From contig NZ_BNBE01000001.1 in assembly GCF_014654895.1 (NCBI RefSeq), positions 3,556,501 through 3,620,500 on the forward strand: a DNA stretch of 64,000 nt, given 5' to 3'. This DNA is from Streptomyces filamentosus (lineage in GTDB: Bacteria > Actinomycetota > Actinomycetes > Streptomycetales > Streptomycetaceae). Positions 1-8,743 of this stretch are shown piece after piece (the stretch's first letter is position 1; each line of letters starts with the position of its first letter). A model generated the notes under the pieces. The model worked only from the letters and a program-made list of their open reading frames with translations, was not told the origin of the DNA and ran no database searches. The position numbers and the translations under genes are program-made.

Positions 1-54
1 ACGTACCATGGGCCACGCACCCCACCGAGGGCGCACGGATTGAAAACACAACAT

Positions 55-422
55 GGGGATGATCGGTTTCGACAGCGGATGTCGAAGCAGGGGAAGCGTG
101 TCGAGGAAGCGGCAATGATCTCGTAAACCACGCGCCGAAACCAATAATCGCCAACACCAAGCGCGATTCCTTCGCCCTCGCTGCCTAAGTAGCGACTTGC
201 GAAGTGTCAGCCCGGGGCTGTTCCCGACCCGGATCCTGGCATCATGAAGGGGACTAAACCTTGATCCCGGTCACGGGGTGAAGAGGGAAATCAAACAGTG
301 ACTGAGCCCGTTCCGGACTTGTCTGGGTGATTCGGAGGGCTGAGAAAATCGCACCAGACTGCACACGGAGAAGCCCTGGTTCCGCACCGTTGGACGCGGG
401 TTCGATTCCCGCCATCTCCACC
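55..422 (+). ncRNA. ssrA: Transfer-messenger RNA (tmRNA)
   Basis: tmRNA rescues ribosomes stalled on broken mRNA and tags the nascent chain for proteolysis. The 5' end GGGGATG pairs with CATCTCC at 413-419 to form the tRNA-like acceptor stem, and the 3' part carries a T-arm with GGTTCGATTCC. The internal reading frame begins with the resume codon GCC at 150 and stops at TAA 186-188, giving the tag ANTKRDSFALAA, whose ALAA end is the usual protease signal. The terminal CCA is not fully encoded (ACC then G), so CCA addition is expected. SmpB should lie just upstream, outside the window. No promoter is evident in the 54 bases before it. Confidence 0.96.
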
Positions 423-470
423 GAGCGCCCGGGAGGCCACACACCTCCCGGACACCTCATCCCATGTGGG

Positions 471-507
471 CGAAGGCCCGGCGGTCCTCAGGACCGCCGG
501 GCCTTCG
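471..507. terminator. Hairpin terminator inside MFS stop region
   Basis: A perfect 17-bp inverted repeat (471-487 with 491-507) has the loop TCA, which is exactly the reverse complement of the MFS gene stop codon. It can serve as a bidirectional terminator for ssrA and the convergent MFS gene. There is no T-run, as is common in Streptomyces. Confidence 0.7.
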
Positions 508-1732
508 TCATGTCCGTCCGCAGCGACAGCAGCAGCGCCAGGGCCGCCGCCGTCACCGGGAGGACGAAGCCGAAGGACGGGGACGGGGCGTGGTCGGCGG
601 TCCAGCCGGCGGTGGCCGAGCCGGTGGCGACGCCCGCGAGGAGGGCGGTCACGGCCAGGGTCATGCCCTCGTTGAGCCGGGAGGGCGGGACCAGGCGCTG
701 GACCAGGCCCATGCCCGTGACCATCGTCGGGGCCGTCGCCATGCCCGCCACCAGCAGGCCGGCCGCGAGGGCCGCGAGGGAGCCCGTCCGGGCGGCCAGC
801 AGGGGCGCCGTCATCACCAGCGTCATCGCGGCCAGGCAGAGACGCAGGGAGGCGGTCCGGCGGGCCCGGCCGTAGAGCAGGCCGGCCGCGCAGGAGCCCG
901 CCGCCTGGAGGGCGAGGACCGGGCCGGCGACCGGGCCGTCCACGAACGCCAGCGCCGTCACCTCCAGCGAGCCGAAGACCGCGCCCGTGGCGAGGAAGAC
1001 CGCGAGCAGCGGGACCGTGCCGGGCAGCCGCAGCGGCGAGCCCCCCGAGGTGTGCGGAACGACCGGCGGCTCCGTCGACCGCTGGGCCGCGAAGAGCAGC
1101 ACCCCGCCCAGCAGCAGCGCGGCGGCCGTCAGCGTGCCCGCCTCCGGGAAGAACGCCGAGCAGACCACCGCCGCCAGCACCGGCCCGAGCATGAAGCACA
1201 GCTCGTCCACGGCCTGCTCGAAGGAGTTCGCCGTGTGCAGCGCCGCCGCGTCGCCCCGGAGCAGGTGCGCCCAGCGGGCCCGGGACATGCCGCCCGCGTT
1301 CGGCGCGGTCGCCGTCAGCGCCACCACCGGGAACAGCGCCCAGGGCGGCGCCCCGCCCATGACGCACAGCGCCAGGAGCACCTGCCCGAGGGCGGCGAGC
1401 GCCGCCGCCGGGACGGCGACCCGGGCCTGCCCGCGCCGGTCGACCAGCCGGGCCACCCAGGGCGCCGTCAGCGCGCCCGCCACCAGACCGGTCGCGGCGA
1501 CCGCGCCGGCCAGGGCGTAGGAGCCGTACGCCGCCGACACCATGAGCACGGTGCTGACGCCGGACATCCCCGACGGCAGCCGCGCGACGAGGTTCCCCGC
1601 CGCGAACGCGCGCGTGCCGGGCAGGGCGAAGAGCCGGAGGTAGGGGTTGCGGGGGAGCGCGGCGGGCCGCTCGCGGTAGCGGGGGGCCAGGCCGGGGCCC
1701 GCCGGAGTGGGGACGAGGAGGTGCTGGGGCAT
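488..1732 (-). CDS. MFS transporter, drug-efflux-like
   Basis: This 414-residue integral membrane protein has about 12 predicted hydrophobic segments and the Major Facilitator layout, with a short basic N-terminus and RPS/RDRRG-like cytoplasmic loops (for example VARLVDRRGQARVAV near residue 90). It most resembles small-molecule or sugar efflux MFS proteins, but the substrate cannot be read from sequence. It is divergently transcribed from a LysR regulator with only 65 bases between the genes, so it is probably that regulator's target. The stop codon lies in the loop of a strong terminator hairpin. Start chosen at the ATG encoding MPQHLLV. Confidence 0.85.
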   Translation of the reverse strand: MPQHLLVPTPAGPGLAPRYRERPAALPRNPYLRLFALPGTRAFAAGNLVARLPSGMSGVSTVLMVSAAYGSYALAGAVAATGLVAGALTAPWVARLVDRRGQARVAVPAAALAALGQVLLALCVMGGAPPWALFPVVALTATAPNAGGMSRARWAHLLRGDAAALHTANSFEQAVDELCFMLGPVLAAVVCSAFFPEAGTLTAAALLLGGVLLFAAQRSTEPPVVPHTSGGSPLRLPGTVPLLAVFLATGAVFGSLEVTALAFVDGPVAGPVLALQAAGSCAAGLLYGRARRTASLRLCLAAMTLVMTAPLLAARTGSLAALAAGLLVAGMATAPTMVTGMGLVQRLVPPSRLNEGMTLAVTALLAGVATGSATAGWTADHAPSPSFGFVLPVTAAALALLLSLRTDMTKARRS

Positions 1733-1766
1733 GGGTCAAGGCTCCGGCCCGGCCGCCCGGACCGTC

Positions 1767-1803
1767 CAACACCTGTACGGTCGCGATTCACGCACGTGTG
1801 TTG
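1767..1803. promoter_or_regulatory. Inverted repeat between LysR gene and MFS gene
   Basis: CAACAC (1767-1772) and GTGTTG (1798-1803) form an inverted repeat in the short divergent promoter region. LysR regulators usually bind such dyads near the start of a divergent target. This is a candidate operator only; the right half overlaps the proposed regulator start. Confidence 0.4.
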
Positions 1804-2799
1804 TTGAATGCGGCGGTGGCCCCACCGTACGACATCGACCCCCGGCTGCTGCGCGCCTTCACCGCCGTCGCCGAGGAACTGCACTTCACCCGCGCCGCCG
1901 GCCGGCTCTTCGTCGCCCAGCAGGCCCTCAGCCGCGACATCCGGCGCCTGGAACGCGAGACGGGCACCCAGCTCTTCGCCCGGACCACCCGGCAGGTGGC
2001 CCTCACCCCGGACGGCGAACGGCTCCTCCCGTACGCCCGCCGGGTCCTCGACGCCCACGACGCGCTCCGCGACGCCTTCCGGGCCGCGCCCCGCCCCCTC
2101 CTCGTCGACCTCAACAGCCCCGGCCTCGTCCAGGACGCCGTCCTGCGCCGCGCCCGCGAACTCGCCCCCGACCAGGAGCTGATGGCCCGCTTCGAGTCCG
2201 GGCTCACCGGCGCCGCGCGGGAGATCCTCGCCGGCCGGCTCGACGCCTCCTTCGGCCGGTACGGCGGGCTCGCGCCCGGCCTGCGGGCCCGGCTCGACGC
2301 GCAGTTCGTGCGGTACGAGCCGATGGCGGTGGTCCTGCCCGAGGACCACCCGCTCGCCGCCCTCCCCGAGGTGCCGCTCGCCCGGCTCGCCGGCGAACGC
2401 CTCTACGCCGGCGCCGGCAACGACCGCACCCCCGAGTGGACCGACCTCGCCGTCCGGCTCTTCGCCGGCCGGGGCATCCACCTCTCGCCGCCCGCGCCGC
2501 TCGCCGTCGGCAAGGAGGAGTTCCAGCGGATCATGGCCAAGCACCGCCACCCGGTGCTCGCCGTCGTCGGCTTCCCGCCGATGCCCGGCTGCGCCCTCCG
2601 CCCCCTCGTCGACCCCGTGCCCCTGTCGCCCGTCAGCCTCGTCTGGCGCAAGGGCGCCCGCCACCCCGCCCTCGACGCCCTGCGCACCGCCGCCGCCGAA
2701 CTGGCCCGCGCCGGCGGCTGGCACGAGCGCCCGGCCGGCTCCTGGCTCCCCGAGGACGAACCCGGCCTGCCGCTCACACGGCCCGGCCCGCCCGGGTGA
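1798..2799 (+). CDS. LysR-family transcriptional regulator
   Basis: The 333-residue protein has a typical LysR winged HTH at residues about 12-70 (LRAFTAVAEELHFTRAAGRL then QQALSRDIRRLE), followed by a periplasmic-binding-like effector domain. The family usually controls a divergent gene and itself, so the MFS exporter is the likely target. The start is uncertain: GTG 1798 is the longest option, and a GTG at 1816 would give a protein starting just before the HTH helix. The C-terminus is a short, proline-rich tail. Effector unknown. Confidence 0.88.
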   Translation: MLLNAAVAPPYDIDPRLLRAFTAVAEELHFTRAAGRLFVAQQALSRDIRRLERETGTQLFARTTRQVALTPDGERLLPYARRVLDAHDALRDAFRAAPRPLLVDLNSPGLVQDAVLRRARELAPDQELMARFESGLTGAAREILAGRLDASFGRYGGLAPGLRARLDAQFVRYEPMAVVLPEDHPLAALPEVPLARLAGERLYAGAGNDRTPEWTDLAVRLFAGRGIHLSPPAPLAVGKEEFQRIMAKHRHPVLAVVGFPPMPGCALRPLVDPVPLSPVSLVWRKGARHPALDALRTAAAELARAGGWHERPAGSWLPEDEPGLPLTRPGPPG

Positions 2800-2908
2800 G
2801 AGCAAGGTTCCGCCGCCGTCACCTCACGGCACCGCCCCGAAACGCGCCCTCCCTAGCGTCGTTGCCACAGGGATCCGGAACCGGGTCCGACACCGGTGGA
2901 GGTGCGAG

Positions 2909-4264
2909 ATGCGCGGGCGCTGGATCGACGTGTGGGAGCCGGAGGACGAGACCTTCTGGCGGGAGAAGGGCGAACGGATCGCGAAACGCAACCTCGCCTT
3001 CTCCGTCCTCTCCGAACACATCGGCTTCTCCATCTGGAGCCTGTGGTCCGTCATGGTCCTCTTCATGGGGCCCCAGTACGGCATCGACGCCGCAGGGAAG
3101 TTCTTCCTCATCGCCACCGCGACCCTCGTCGGCGCGCTGATCCGCATCCCGTACACCTTCGCCGTCGCACGCTTCGGCGGACGCAACTGGACCGTCTTCA
3201 GCGCCCTGCTGCTGCTCCTGCCGACCGGCGTCGCCTACGCGGTGATGGAACCCGGCACCTCCTACTCCACCTTCGTCCTGGTGGCCGCCCTCACCGGCGT
3301 CGGCGGCGGCAACTTCGCCTCCTCCATGACCAACATCAACGCCTTCTTCCCGCTGCGGAAGAAGGGCTGGGCCCTCGGCCTCAACGCCGGCGGCGGCAAC
3401 ATCGGCGTCCCCGTCGTCCAGTTGGTCGGCCTCCTCGTCATCGGCACCGCCGGCGCCCTGCACCCGAGGATCGTCCTCGGCGTCTACCTGCCGCTCATCG
3501 TGGTCGCCGCGGCCTGCTCCGCGCTCTTCATGGACAACCTCACGCCCGTGAAGAACGACACCGGCGCCGTCCTCGAAGCCGTGCGGGCCCGCCACACCTG
3601 GATCATGGCCTTCCTGTACGTCGGCACCTTCGGCTCCTTCATCGGCTACAGCTTCGCCTTCGGCCTGGTCCTCCAGACCCAGTTCGGCCGCACCCCGCTC
3701 CAGGCCGCCTCCCTCACCTTCATCGGCCCGCTGCTCGGCTCCCTCGTCCGCCCCTACGGCGGCGCCCTCGCCGACAAGCACGGCGGCGCCCGCATCACCC
3801 TCGCCACCTTCGCCGCCATGTCCGCCGCCACCTGCGTCGTCATCCACGCCTCGGTGACCGCGTCCCTCGCCGTCTTCCTCGTCGGCTTCATCGCCCTCTT
3901 CGCCCTCAGCGGCCTCGGCAACGGCTCCACCTACAAGATGATCCCGGCGATCTTCCTCGCCCAGGGCCACCGCAAGGGCCTGTCCGGCGAGGCCGCCGAA
4001 GCCTACGGACGACGCCTCTCCGGCGCCTCCATGGGCCTCATCGGAGCCGTCGGCGCGCTCGGCGGCCTCGGCATCAACCTCGCCTTCCGCCAGTCCTTCC
4101 AGACCGCCGGCACCGGCACCGGCGCATTCCTCGCCTTCCTCGCCTTCTACGCCGCCTGCATCGCCGTCACCTGGGCGGTATACCTTCGGCGCCCGGCCGC
4201 CGTCCCCGACACCGCCGCGGGCGCCGAGGAGCCCGAGGACCGGCCCGGATACGCGAAGGTGTGA
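2909..4264 (+). CDS. narK: NarK-type nitrate/nitrite transporter
   Basis: The 451-residue MFS protein carries the nitrate-porter signature GGGNFASSMTNINAFFP (about residues 131-147) and a second glycine-rich signature, LNAGGGNIGVP, about 15 residues further on. These glycine-rich motifs line the substrate path in NarK proteins. About 12 membrane segments are visible. A good ribosome site (GGAGG) precedes ATG 2909. It lies immediately upstream of nnaR on the same strand, as expected for a nitrate assimilation unit. A GTCAC and a GAAAC element at 2818-2843 suggest a GlnR box, but the spacing does not match the consensus. Confidence 0.92.
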   Translation: MRGRWIDVWEPEDETFWREKGERIAKRNLAFSVLSEHIGFSIWSLWSVMVLFMGPQYGIDAAGKFFLIATATLVGALIRIPYTFAVARFGGRNWTVFSALLLLLPTGVAYAVMEPGTSYSTFVLVAALTGVGGGNFASSMTNINAFFPLRKKGWALGLNAGGGNIGVPVVQLVGLLVIGTAGALHPRIVLGVYLPLIVVAAACSALFMDNLTPVKNDTGAVLEAVRARHTWIMAFLYVGTFGSFIGYSFAFGLVLQTQFGRTPLQAASLTFIGPLLGSLVRPYGGALADKHGGARITLATFAAMSAATCVVIHASVTASLAVFLVGFIALFALSGLGNGSTYKMIPAIFLAQGHRKGLSGEAAEAYGRRLSGASMGLIGAVGALGGLGINLAFRQSFQTAGTGTGAFLAFLAFYAACIAVTWAVYLRRPAAVPDTAAGAEEPEDRPGYAKV

Positions 4265-4306
4265 CCCGGGATGCGCGGCGCGTACCGTAACGGGCAGGAA
4301 ATACGC

Positions 4307-5467
4307 GTGAACCCCGACCGTCACGCGTCCGCGTCACCCTCGATGACCATGGACCAGCACGAACACGGACCCCTGGCCGGCTTCACCGTCGGCGTGACCG
4401 CCGCCCGGCGCGCGGACGAACTCATCGCCCTGCTGCGCCGGCGCGGCGCGGCCGTCGTGCACGGCCCCGCCCTGCGGATCGTCCCCCTCGCCGACGACAC
4501 CGAACTCCTCGCCGCCACCAAGGAGATCATCGAGGACACCCCTGACGTCGTCGTCGCCACCACCGCGATCGGCTTCCGCGGCTGGGTCGAGGCCGCCGAG
4601 GGCTGGGGGTACGGTTCCGGGCTCCTCGACGCGCTCCGGAAGGTCGAACTCCTCGCCCGCGGGCCCAAGGTCAAGGGGGCCGTCCGGGCGGCCGGACTCA
4701 CCGAGACCTGGTCGCCCGGCTCCGAGTCGATGGCCGAGGTCCTCGACCGGCTCCTCGCCGAGGGAGTCGACGGCAGGCGCGTCGCCCTCCAGCTCCACGG
4801 CGAACCCCTCCCCGGCTTCGTCGAGGCGCTCACCGCCGCCGGGGCGACCGTCGTGCCCGTCCCCGTCTACCGGTGGATGCCGCCGGAGGACCTCGGACCG
4901 CTCGACCGTCTCCTCGACGCGGTGCTGTCCGGCGCCGTCGACGCCGTCGCCTTCACCAGCGCGCCCGCCGCGGCGTCGCTCCTCGCGCGGGCGGCGGAAC
5001 GGGGCGTACGGGACCGGGCCGTCGAAGCGCTGCGGCACGAGGTGCTCGCGGTGTGCGTCGGGCCCGTGACCGCCCTGCCGCTCCAGGCCGAGAACGTCCC
5101 CACCCACCAGCCCGAACGCTTCCGGCTCGGGCCGCTCGTCCAGCTCCTGTGCACCGAACTGCCCGCCCGTTCCCGGACGCTGCCCGTCGCCGGCCACCGC
5201 GTCGAGATCCGCGGCCACGCGGTGCTCGTCGACGGCGAACTCCGCCCCGTGCCGCCCGCCGGCATGGCCCTCCTCGGCCTCCTCGCCCGGCGGCCCGGCT
5301 GGGTCGTCTCCCGCGCGGACCTGCTGCGGGCGCTGCCGGGCGCGGGACGGGACGAGCACGCCGTCGAGACGGCGATGGCCCGTCTCCGCGCGGCCCTGGG
5401 CGCCCCCAAGCTCATCCAGACCGTCGTCAAGCGCGGCTACCGGCTCTCCCTGGACCCCACGCCGTGA
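4307..5467 (+). CDS. nnaR: HemD-like/winged-helix regulator NnaR
   Basis: This two-domain protein has a uroporphyrinogen-III synthase-like region (residues about 20-260) fused to a C-terminal OmpR-type winged-helix DNA-binding domain (about 285-385, with MALLGLLARRPGWVVSRADL and TVVKRGYRL). The same architecture is known for NnaR, which activates nitrate/nitrite assimilation genes in Streptomyces, and the gene follows narK. GTG 4307 is chosen because AGGAA lies eight bases upstream; ATG 4271 and ATG 4343 are alternatives. Whether the HemD part still makes uro'gen III is unclear; it more likely senses a tetrapyrrole or helps DNA binding. Gene symbol rests on architecture plus context. Confidence 0.88.
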   Translation: MNPDRHASASPSMTMDQHEHGPLAGFTVGVTAARRADELIALLRRRGAAVVHGPALRIVPLADDTELLAATKEIIEDTPDVVVATTAIGFRGWVEAAEGWGYGSGLLDALRKVELLARGPKVKGAVRAAGLTETWSPGSESMAEVLDRLLAEGVDGRRVALQLHGEPLPGFVEALTAAGATVVPVPVYRWMPPEDLGPLDRLLDAVLSGAVDAVAFTSAPAAASLLARAAERGVRDRAVEALRHEVLAVCVGPVTALPLQAENVPTHQPERFRLGPLVQLLCTELPARSRTLPVAGHRVEIRGHAVLVDGELRPVPPAGMALLGLLARRPGWVVSRADLLRALPGAGRDEHAVETAMARLRAALGAPKLIQTVVKRGYRLSLDPTP

Positions 5468-5569
5468 CCCGTCGCCCCCGTGGCCCCGGCGTCCCTGTGG
5501 GCATGCGTCCCGACCGAACGACCGCCCACGACGGAACGGCGGGCCGGCGCAGGGGAGTAGGTTGCGGGG

Positions 5570-6088
5570 ATGGACGTTTCGGTGGTGGTGCGGGAGGGGC
5601 GGGCCGAGGACGCGGGAGCGCTCGCGGAGGCGCTGGAGCGGAACCGGGAGCACATGCGGCCCTACGAGCCGCACCGGGCCGAGGGGTACTACACGGCCGC
5701 GGCGCAGGCCGAGCGGCTGGCCGACGGAGGGCGGCGGTGGCTCGCCGTCGACGGCGAGCGGATCGTCGGGGCCGCCATCCTGTCGGGGATCGTCCTCGGA
5801 CCCTTCCGCAGCGCCTCCCTCGGCTACTGGGTGGACGGGGAGCACACCGGCCGGGGCCTCGCGGGCGCGCTCGTCGACGAGGTGCTGAGGGCCGCGCGGG
5901 ACACCCTGGGGCTGCACCGGATCGAGGCGTCCGTGCTGCCGTACAACCACGCCTCCCTGCGCGTCCTCGCCCGCGCCGGGTTCGAGCGGATCGGTTTCGC
6001 GCCCCGCTACCTGCACATCGACGGCGAGTGGCGGGACCATCAGCTCTTCCAGCGGATCCTGCACGACGAGGCACCGCCCCTCGCCTGA
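5570..6088 (+). CDS. GNAT N-acetyltransferase, RimJ/RimL-like
   Basis: The 172-residue protein has the GNAT core: a central beta strand, then the acetyl-CoA pyrophosphate loop region (GYWVDGEHTGRGLAGALVDE, about residues 84-103) and the RimJ-type tail IEASVLPYNHASLRVLARAGF. Proteins of this type acetylate N-terminal alanine of ribosomal proteins or small amines. The acceptor cannot be assigned. It is a single gene between nnaR and a HelD-like helicase, separated from both by about 60-100 bases. Confidence 0.88.
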   Translation: MDVSVVVREGRAEDAGALAEALERNREHMRPYEPHRAEGYYTAAAQAERLADGGRRWLAVDGERIVGAAILSGIVLGPFRSASLGYWVDGEHTGRGLAGALVDEVLRAARDTLGLHRIEASVLPYNHASLRVLARAGFERIGFAPRYLHIDGEWRDHQLFQRILHDEAPPLA

Positions 6089-6150
6089 CACGGCGGCCCC
6101 CGGTGGCGTACCTTTGACGGCTGCCCAGTGCACGTCAGAAGGGGGCCTTA

Positions 6151-8430
6151 GTGGCCGCGCAGGAAGCCGTCGACACGGTCAGAGACCGTGAGATCGGCGT
6201 CGAGCAGGAACATCTGGACCAGGTCTACCGCCGCCTGGAGGAGAAGATCCACGAGGCGGAGTTCCTGATGAACGACGCCGCCCGGAAGGGACACGTCGGC
6301 ACGCCCGGCGCCCTCGCCGAGCGCGACGCCCAGGTCTTCCGGGCCGGCATCCACCTCAACCGGCTCAACAACGAGTTCGAGGACTTCCTGTTCGGCCGGA
6401 TCGACCTCCTGGAGGGCAAGGACGGGGTCAGGGGGCCCGACGGCGCCCACACCTCCGTGGAGCCCGCCGACGACGCCGTCCGGCCCGACAACACCGCCGA
6501 GATCGGCGAGACCCTGCACATCGGCCGGATCGGCGTCCTGGACGCCGACTACTCCCCGCTGGTCATCGACTGGCGGGCCCCGGCCGCCGCGCCCTTCTAC
6601 CGGTCGACCCCGGTCGAACCGGGCCGGGTCGTGCGCCGCCGCGTCATCCGCTCGAAGGGGCGGCGCGTCCTCGGCGTCGAGGACGACCTGATGCGCCCCG
6701 AGCTGAAGGCCACCCTCGACGGCGCCGAGCTGCCGGTCATCGGCGACGGCGCCCTGATGGCCGCCCTCGGGCAGGCCCGCTCGCACTCGATGCGCGACAT
6801 CGTCTCGTCCATCCAGGCGGAGCAGGACCTCGTCATCCGCGCCCCCGCCGCCTCCGTCACGTACGTCGAGGGCGGGCCGGGCACGGGGAAGACCGCCGTG
6901 GCGCTGCACCGGGCCGCCTACCTGCTCTACCAGGACCGCAGGCGGTACGCGGGCGGCATCCTCATCGTCTCGCCGACCCCGCTGCTCGTCTCGTACACCG
7001 AGGGCGTGCTGCCCTCGCTGGGCGAGGAGGGGCAGGTCGCCATCCGGGCGCTGGGCAGCCTGGTCGACGGCGCGGAGGCCGACGCGTACGACGAGCCCGC
7101 CGTCTCCCGGATCAAGGGCTCGTCGCGGATGCTCGCGGTGCTCCGCAAGGCCGCCCGGGGCGCCCTGGAGAGCCCGGACGCGCCGCAGCTGCTCCGCGTG
7201 GTCGCCTTCGGCCGCCGGCTGGAGCTGACGGCCGAGGACCTGAAGCGGATCCGGCAGAACGTGCTGTCCGGCACCGCCCCGGTCAACCTGCTGCGGCCCC
7301 GCGCCCGCCGCCTCCTCCTGGACGCGCTCTACGCCCGTTCGGGCGCCGCGGGCCGGCACAGCGACCCCGAGCTCGCCGCCGAGCTGCGCTCCTCCTTCGA
7401 CGAGGACGTGTCCACCGAGGACGCGTTCCTCTCCTTCCTGGACGCCTGGTGGCCCGAGCTGGCCCCGCGCCGGGTCCTGGACGCGATGGCCGACGAGAAG
7501 CGGCTGGGCCGCTGGGCCCGCCGGATCCTCAACCCCGGCGAGGTCCGCCGGCTCGCCCGCTCGCTGCGCCGCCCGGGCCTCTCCGTGCACGACGTCGCCC
7601 TCCTCGACGAGCTGCACACCCTGCTCGGCGCGCCCGCCCGGCCGAAGCGGAAGCGGGAGTACGACCCGCTGGACCAGCTCACCGGCCTGGAGGAGCTGAT
7701 GCCGGTGCGCGAGGAGACCCAGCGGGAGCGGGCCGAGCGGCTGGCCGCCGAGCGCACCGAGTACGCCCACGTCATCGTCGACGAGGCGCAGGACCTGACG
7801 CCCATGCAGTGGCGGATGGTCGGCCGCCGCGGCCGGCACGCCACGTGGACGATCGTCGGCGACCCGGCCCAGTCCTCCTGGTCCGATCCGGACGAGGCCG
7901 CCGCGGCCCGGGACGAGGCGCTGGGCTCCCGGCCGCGCCGCCGCTTCGAGCTGACGGTGAACTACCGCAACCCGGCGGAGATCGCCGAGCTGGCCGGGAA
8001 GGTCCTCGCCCTCGCCATGCCGGGGAAGGAGTCGCCGCGCGCGGTCCGCTCGACCGGCGTCCGGCCGCGCTTCCTCGCGGTGGCGAAGGCCGGGGACCTG
8101 GCCGGGGCCGTGCGCGAGGAGGCGGCGCGGCTGCTCTCCGAGGTCGAGGGCACGGTCGGCGTGGTCGTCGCCATGGACCGGCGTGCGGAGGCCGCCCGCT
8201 GGCTCGACGGGCTCGGCGACCGGGTGGTCGCGCTCGGCTCGCTGGAGGCGAAGGGCCTGGAGTACGACGCCACCCTCGTGGTCTCCCCGGCGGAGATCGC
8301 CGACGAGTCCCCAGCGGGGCTGCGGGTGCTGTACGTGGCCCTCACCCGGTCGACGCAGGCGCTGACGGTGCTCGCGGGGGAGCGGGACCTGCCGGACGAG
8401 GCGGGCGTGCCGGACCTGCTGCGGGACTGA
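6151..8430 (+). CDS. HelD-like RNA polymerase-associated helicase
   Basis: The 759-residue protein is a UvrD/Rep-type superfamily 1 ATPase with a long N-terminal coiled coil (residues about 15-80, EEKIHEAEFLMNDAARKGHV). The Walker A motif GGPGTGKT is at 241-248 and the Walker B VDEAQD at about 543-548. The coiled N-terminal arm plus a short insertion-rich motor are the marks of HelD, which removes RNA polymerase from stalled complexes; related HelR proteins protect polymerase from rifamycins. No rifamycin-associated inverted repeat was recognised upstream, so a housekeeping HelD role is more likely. It starts at GTG after AGGGGGCC. Confidence 0.88.
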   Translation: MAAQEAVDTVRDREIGVEQEHLDQVYRRLEEKIHEAEFLMNDAARKGHVGTPGALAERDAQVFRAGIHLNRLNNEFEDFLFGRIDLLEGKDGVRGPDGAHTSVEPADDAVRPDNTAEIGETLHIGRIGVLDADYSPLVIDWRAPAAAPFYRSTPVEPGRVVRRRVIRSKGRRVLGVEDDLMRPELKATLDGAELPVIGDGALMAALGQARSHSMRDIVSSIQAEQDLVIRAPAASVTYVEGGPGTGKTAVALHRAAYLLYQDRRRYAGGILIVSPTPLLVSYTEGVLPSLGEEGQVAIRALGSLVDGAEADAYDEPAVSRIKGSSRMLAVLRKAARGALESPDAPQLLRVVAFGRRLELTAEDLKRIRQNVLSGTAPVNLLRPRARRLLLDALYARSGAAGRHSDPELAAELRSSFDEDVSTEDAFLSFLDAWWPELAPRRVLDAMADEKRLGRWARRILNPGEVRRLARSLRRPGLSVHDVALLDELHTLLGAPARPKRKREYDPLDQLTGLEELMPVREETQRERAERLAAERTEYAHVIVDEAQDLTPMQWRMVGRRGRHATWTIVGDPAQSSWSDPDEAAAARDEALGSRPRRRFELTVNYRNPAEIAELAGKVLALAMPGKESPRAVRSTGVRPRFLAVAKAGDLAGAVREEAARLLSEVEGTVGVVVAMDRRAEAARWLDGLGDRVVALGSLEAKGLEYDATLVVSPAEIADESPAGLRVLYVALTRSTQALTVLAGERDLPDEAGVPDLLRD

Positions 8431-8446
8431 GGCCGGGGGCGGGGCC

Positions 8447-8484
8447 GGGACCGGACAGGGCCCCGCCAGGGACCGGACAGGGCC
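8447..8484 (+). repeat. Two 16-bp direct repeats after the helicase
   Basis: GGGACCGGACAGGGCC occurs at 8447-8462 and again at 8469-8484, a 22-base period, just after the helicase stop codon. It may be simple slippage in a G/C-rich spacer. Confidence 0.6.
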
Positions 8485-8541
8485 GGGGCCGGGGCGGGAC
8501 CGGGGCCCTCCGGGTGTGTTTTCCGGTCAACACGCGCGGAG

Positions 8542-8567
8542 GGAATCACCTTCGGGGAGTCTTTGTT
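8542..8567 (+). promoter_or_regulatory. SigR-type promoter
   Basis: GGAAT at 8542-8546 is followed by exactly 18 bases and GTT at 8565-8567. This matches the published SigR consensus GGAAT-N18/19-GTT used for thiol-oxidative stress in Streptomyces. Transcription would start around 8574-8578, directly at the left arm of the structured region downstream. Confidence 0.65.
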
Positions 8568-8574
8568 AGCCTTG

Positions 8575-8724
8575 TCGTGACACCGGCTCGATCCAAGCCC
8601 CCGGGCCCAACCTTCGTCCCTTTGAGGGACCACTTGCCGCGAGGCGAGCATGGCGGGTCGGTGTCACTTAGACGTACATACGAAGTTGGGGCCCCGGTCG
8701 GGGAAGACGACCGGGGCCCCTTCT
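8575..8724 (+). ncRNA. Candidate structured small RNA
   Basis: No open frame explains this stretch, yet it is highly structured. A closing stem GTGACACCG (8577-8585) pairs perfectly with CGGTGTCAC (8659-8667). Inside are a GTCCCT/AGGGAC hairpin (8616-8630) and a hairpin with a GCGA tetraloop (about 8633-8648). A 13-bp perfect terminator stem (8688-8700 with 8708-8720) followed by TTCTGTT ends the unit. A SigR-type promoter is placed to start transcription at the closing stem. It could be an independent RNA of about 150 nt, or an attenuated leader of the malic enzyme gene; a separate promoter-like element downstream favours the first. Confidence 0.6.
8688..8724 (+). terminator. Intrinsic terminator before malic enzyme
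   Basis: GGGGCCCCGGTCG pairs with CGACCGGGGCCCC over 13 bp with a 7-base loop, followed by a short T-rich tract. It terminates the putative small RNA. Confidence 0.85.
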
Positions 8725-8743
8725 GTTGCCCCCGCATCTCTCG

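Noticed and set aside
291..1772. Long opposite-frame reading frame of 493 codons over tmRNA and MFS gene
   Set aside because: It is Arg/Gly/Pro-rich, overlaps a clear transporter gene and tmRNA, and has no domain; GC-rich DNA gives such frames by chance.
2818..2843. GlnR box upstream of narK
   Set aside because: GTCAC and GAAAC elements exist but spacing does not fit the consensus.
2819..4324. 501-codon Glu/Gly-rich frame antisense to narK
   Set aside because: It mirrors the codon bias of narK; composition without structure.
6089..6150. Rifamycin-associated element before the HelD-like gene
   Set aside because: Only short G/C arms are seen, not the expected long palindrome; a rifamycin-inducible HelR call is not supported.
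6148..7839. 563-codon frame antisense to the helicase
   Set aside because: Shadow of the HelD-like gene; no start context or domain.
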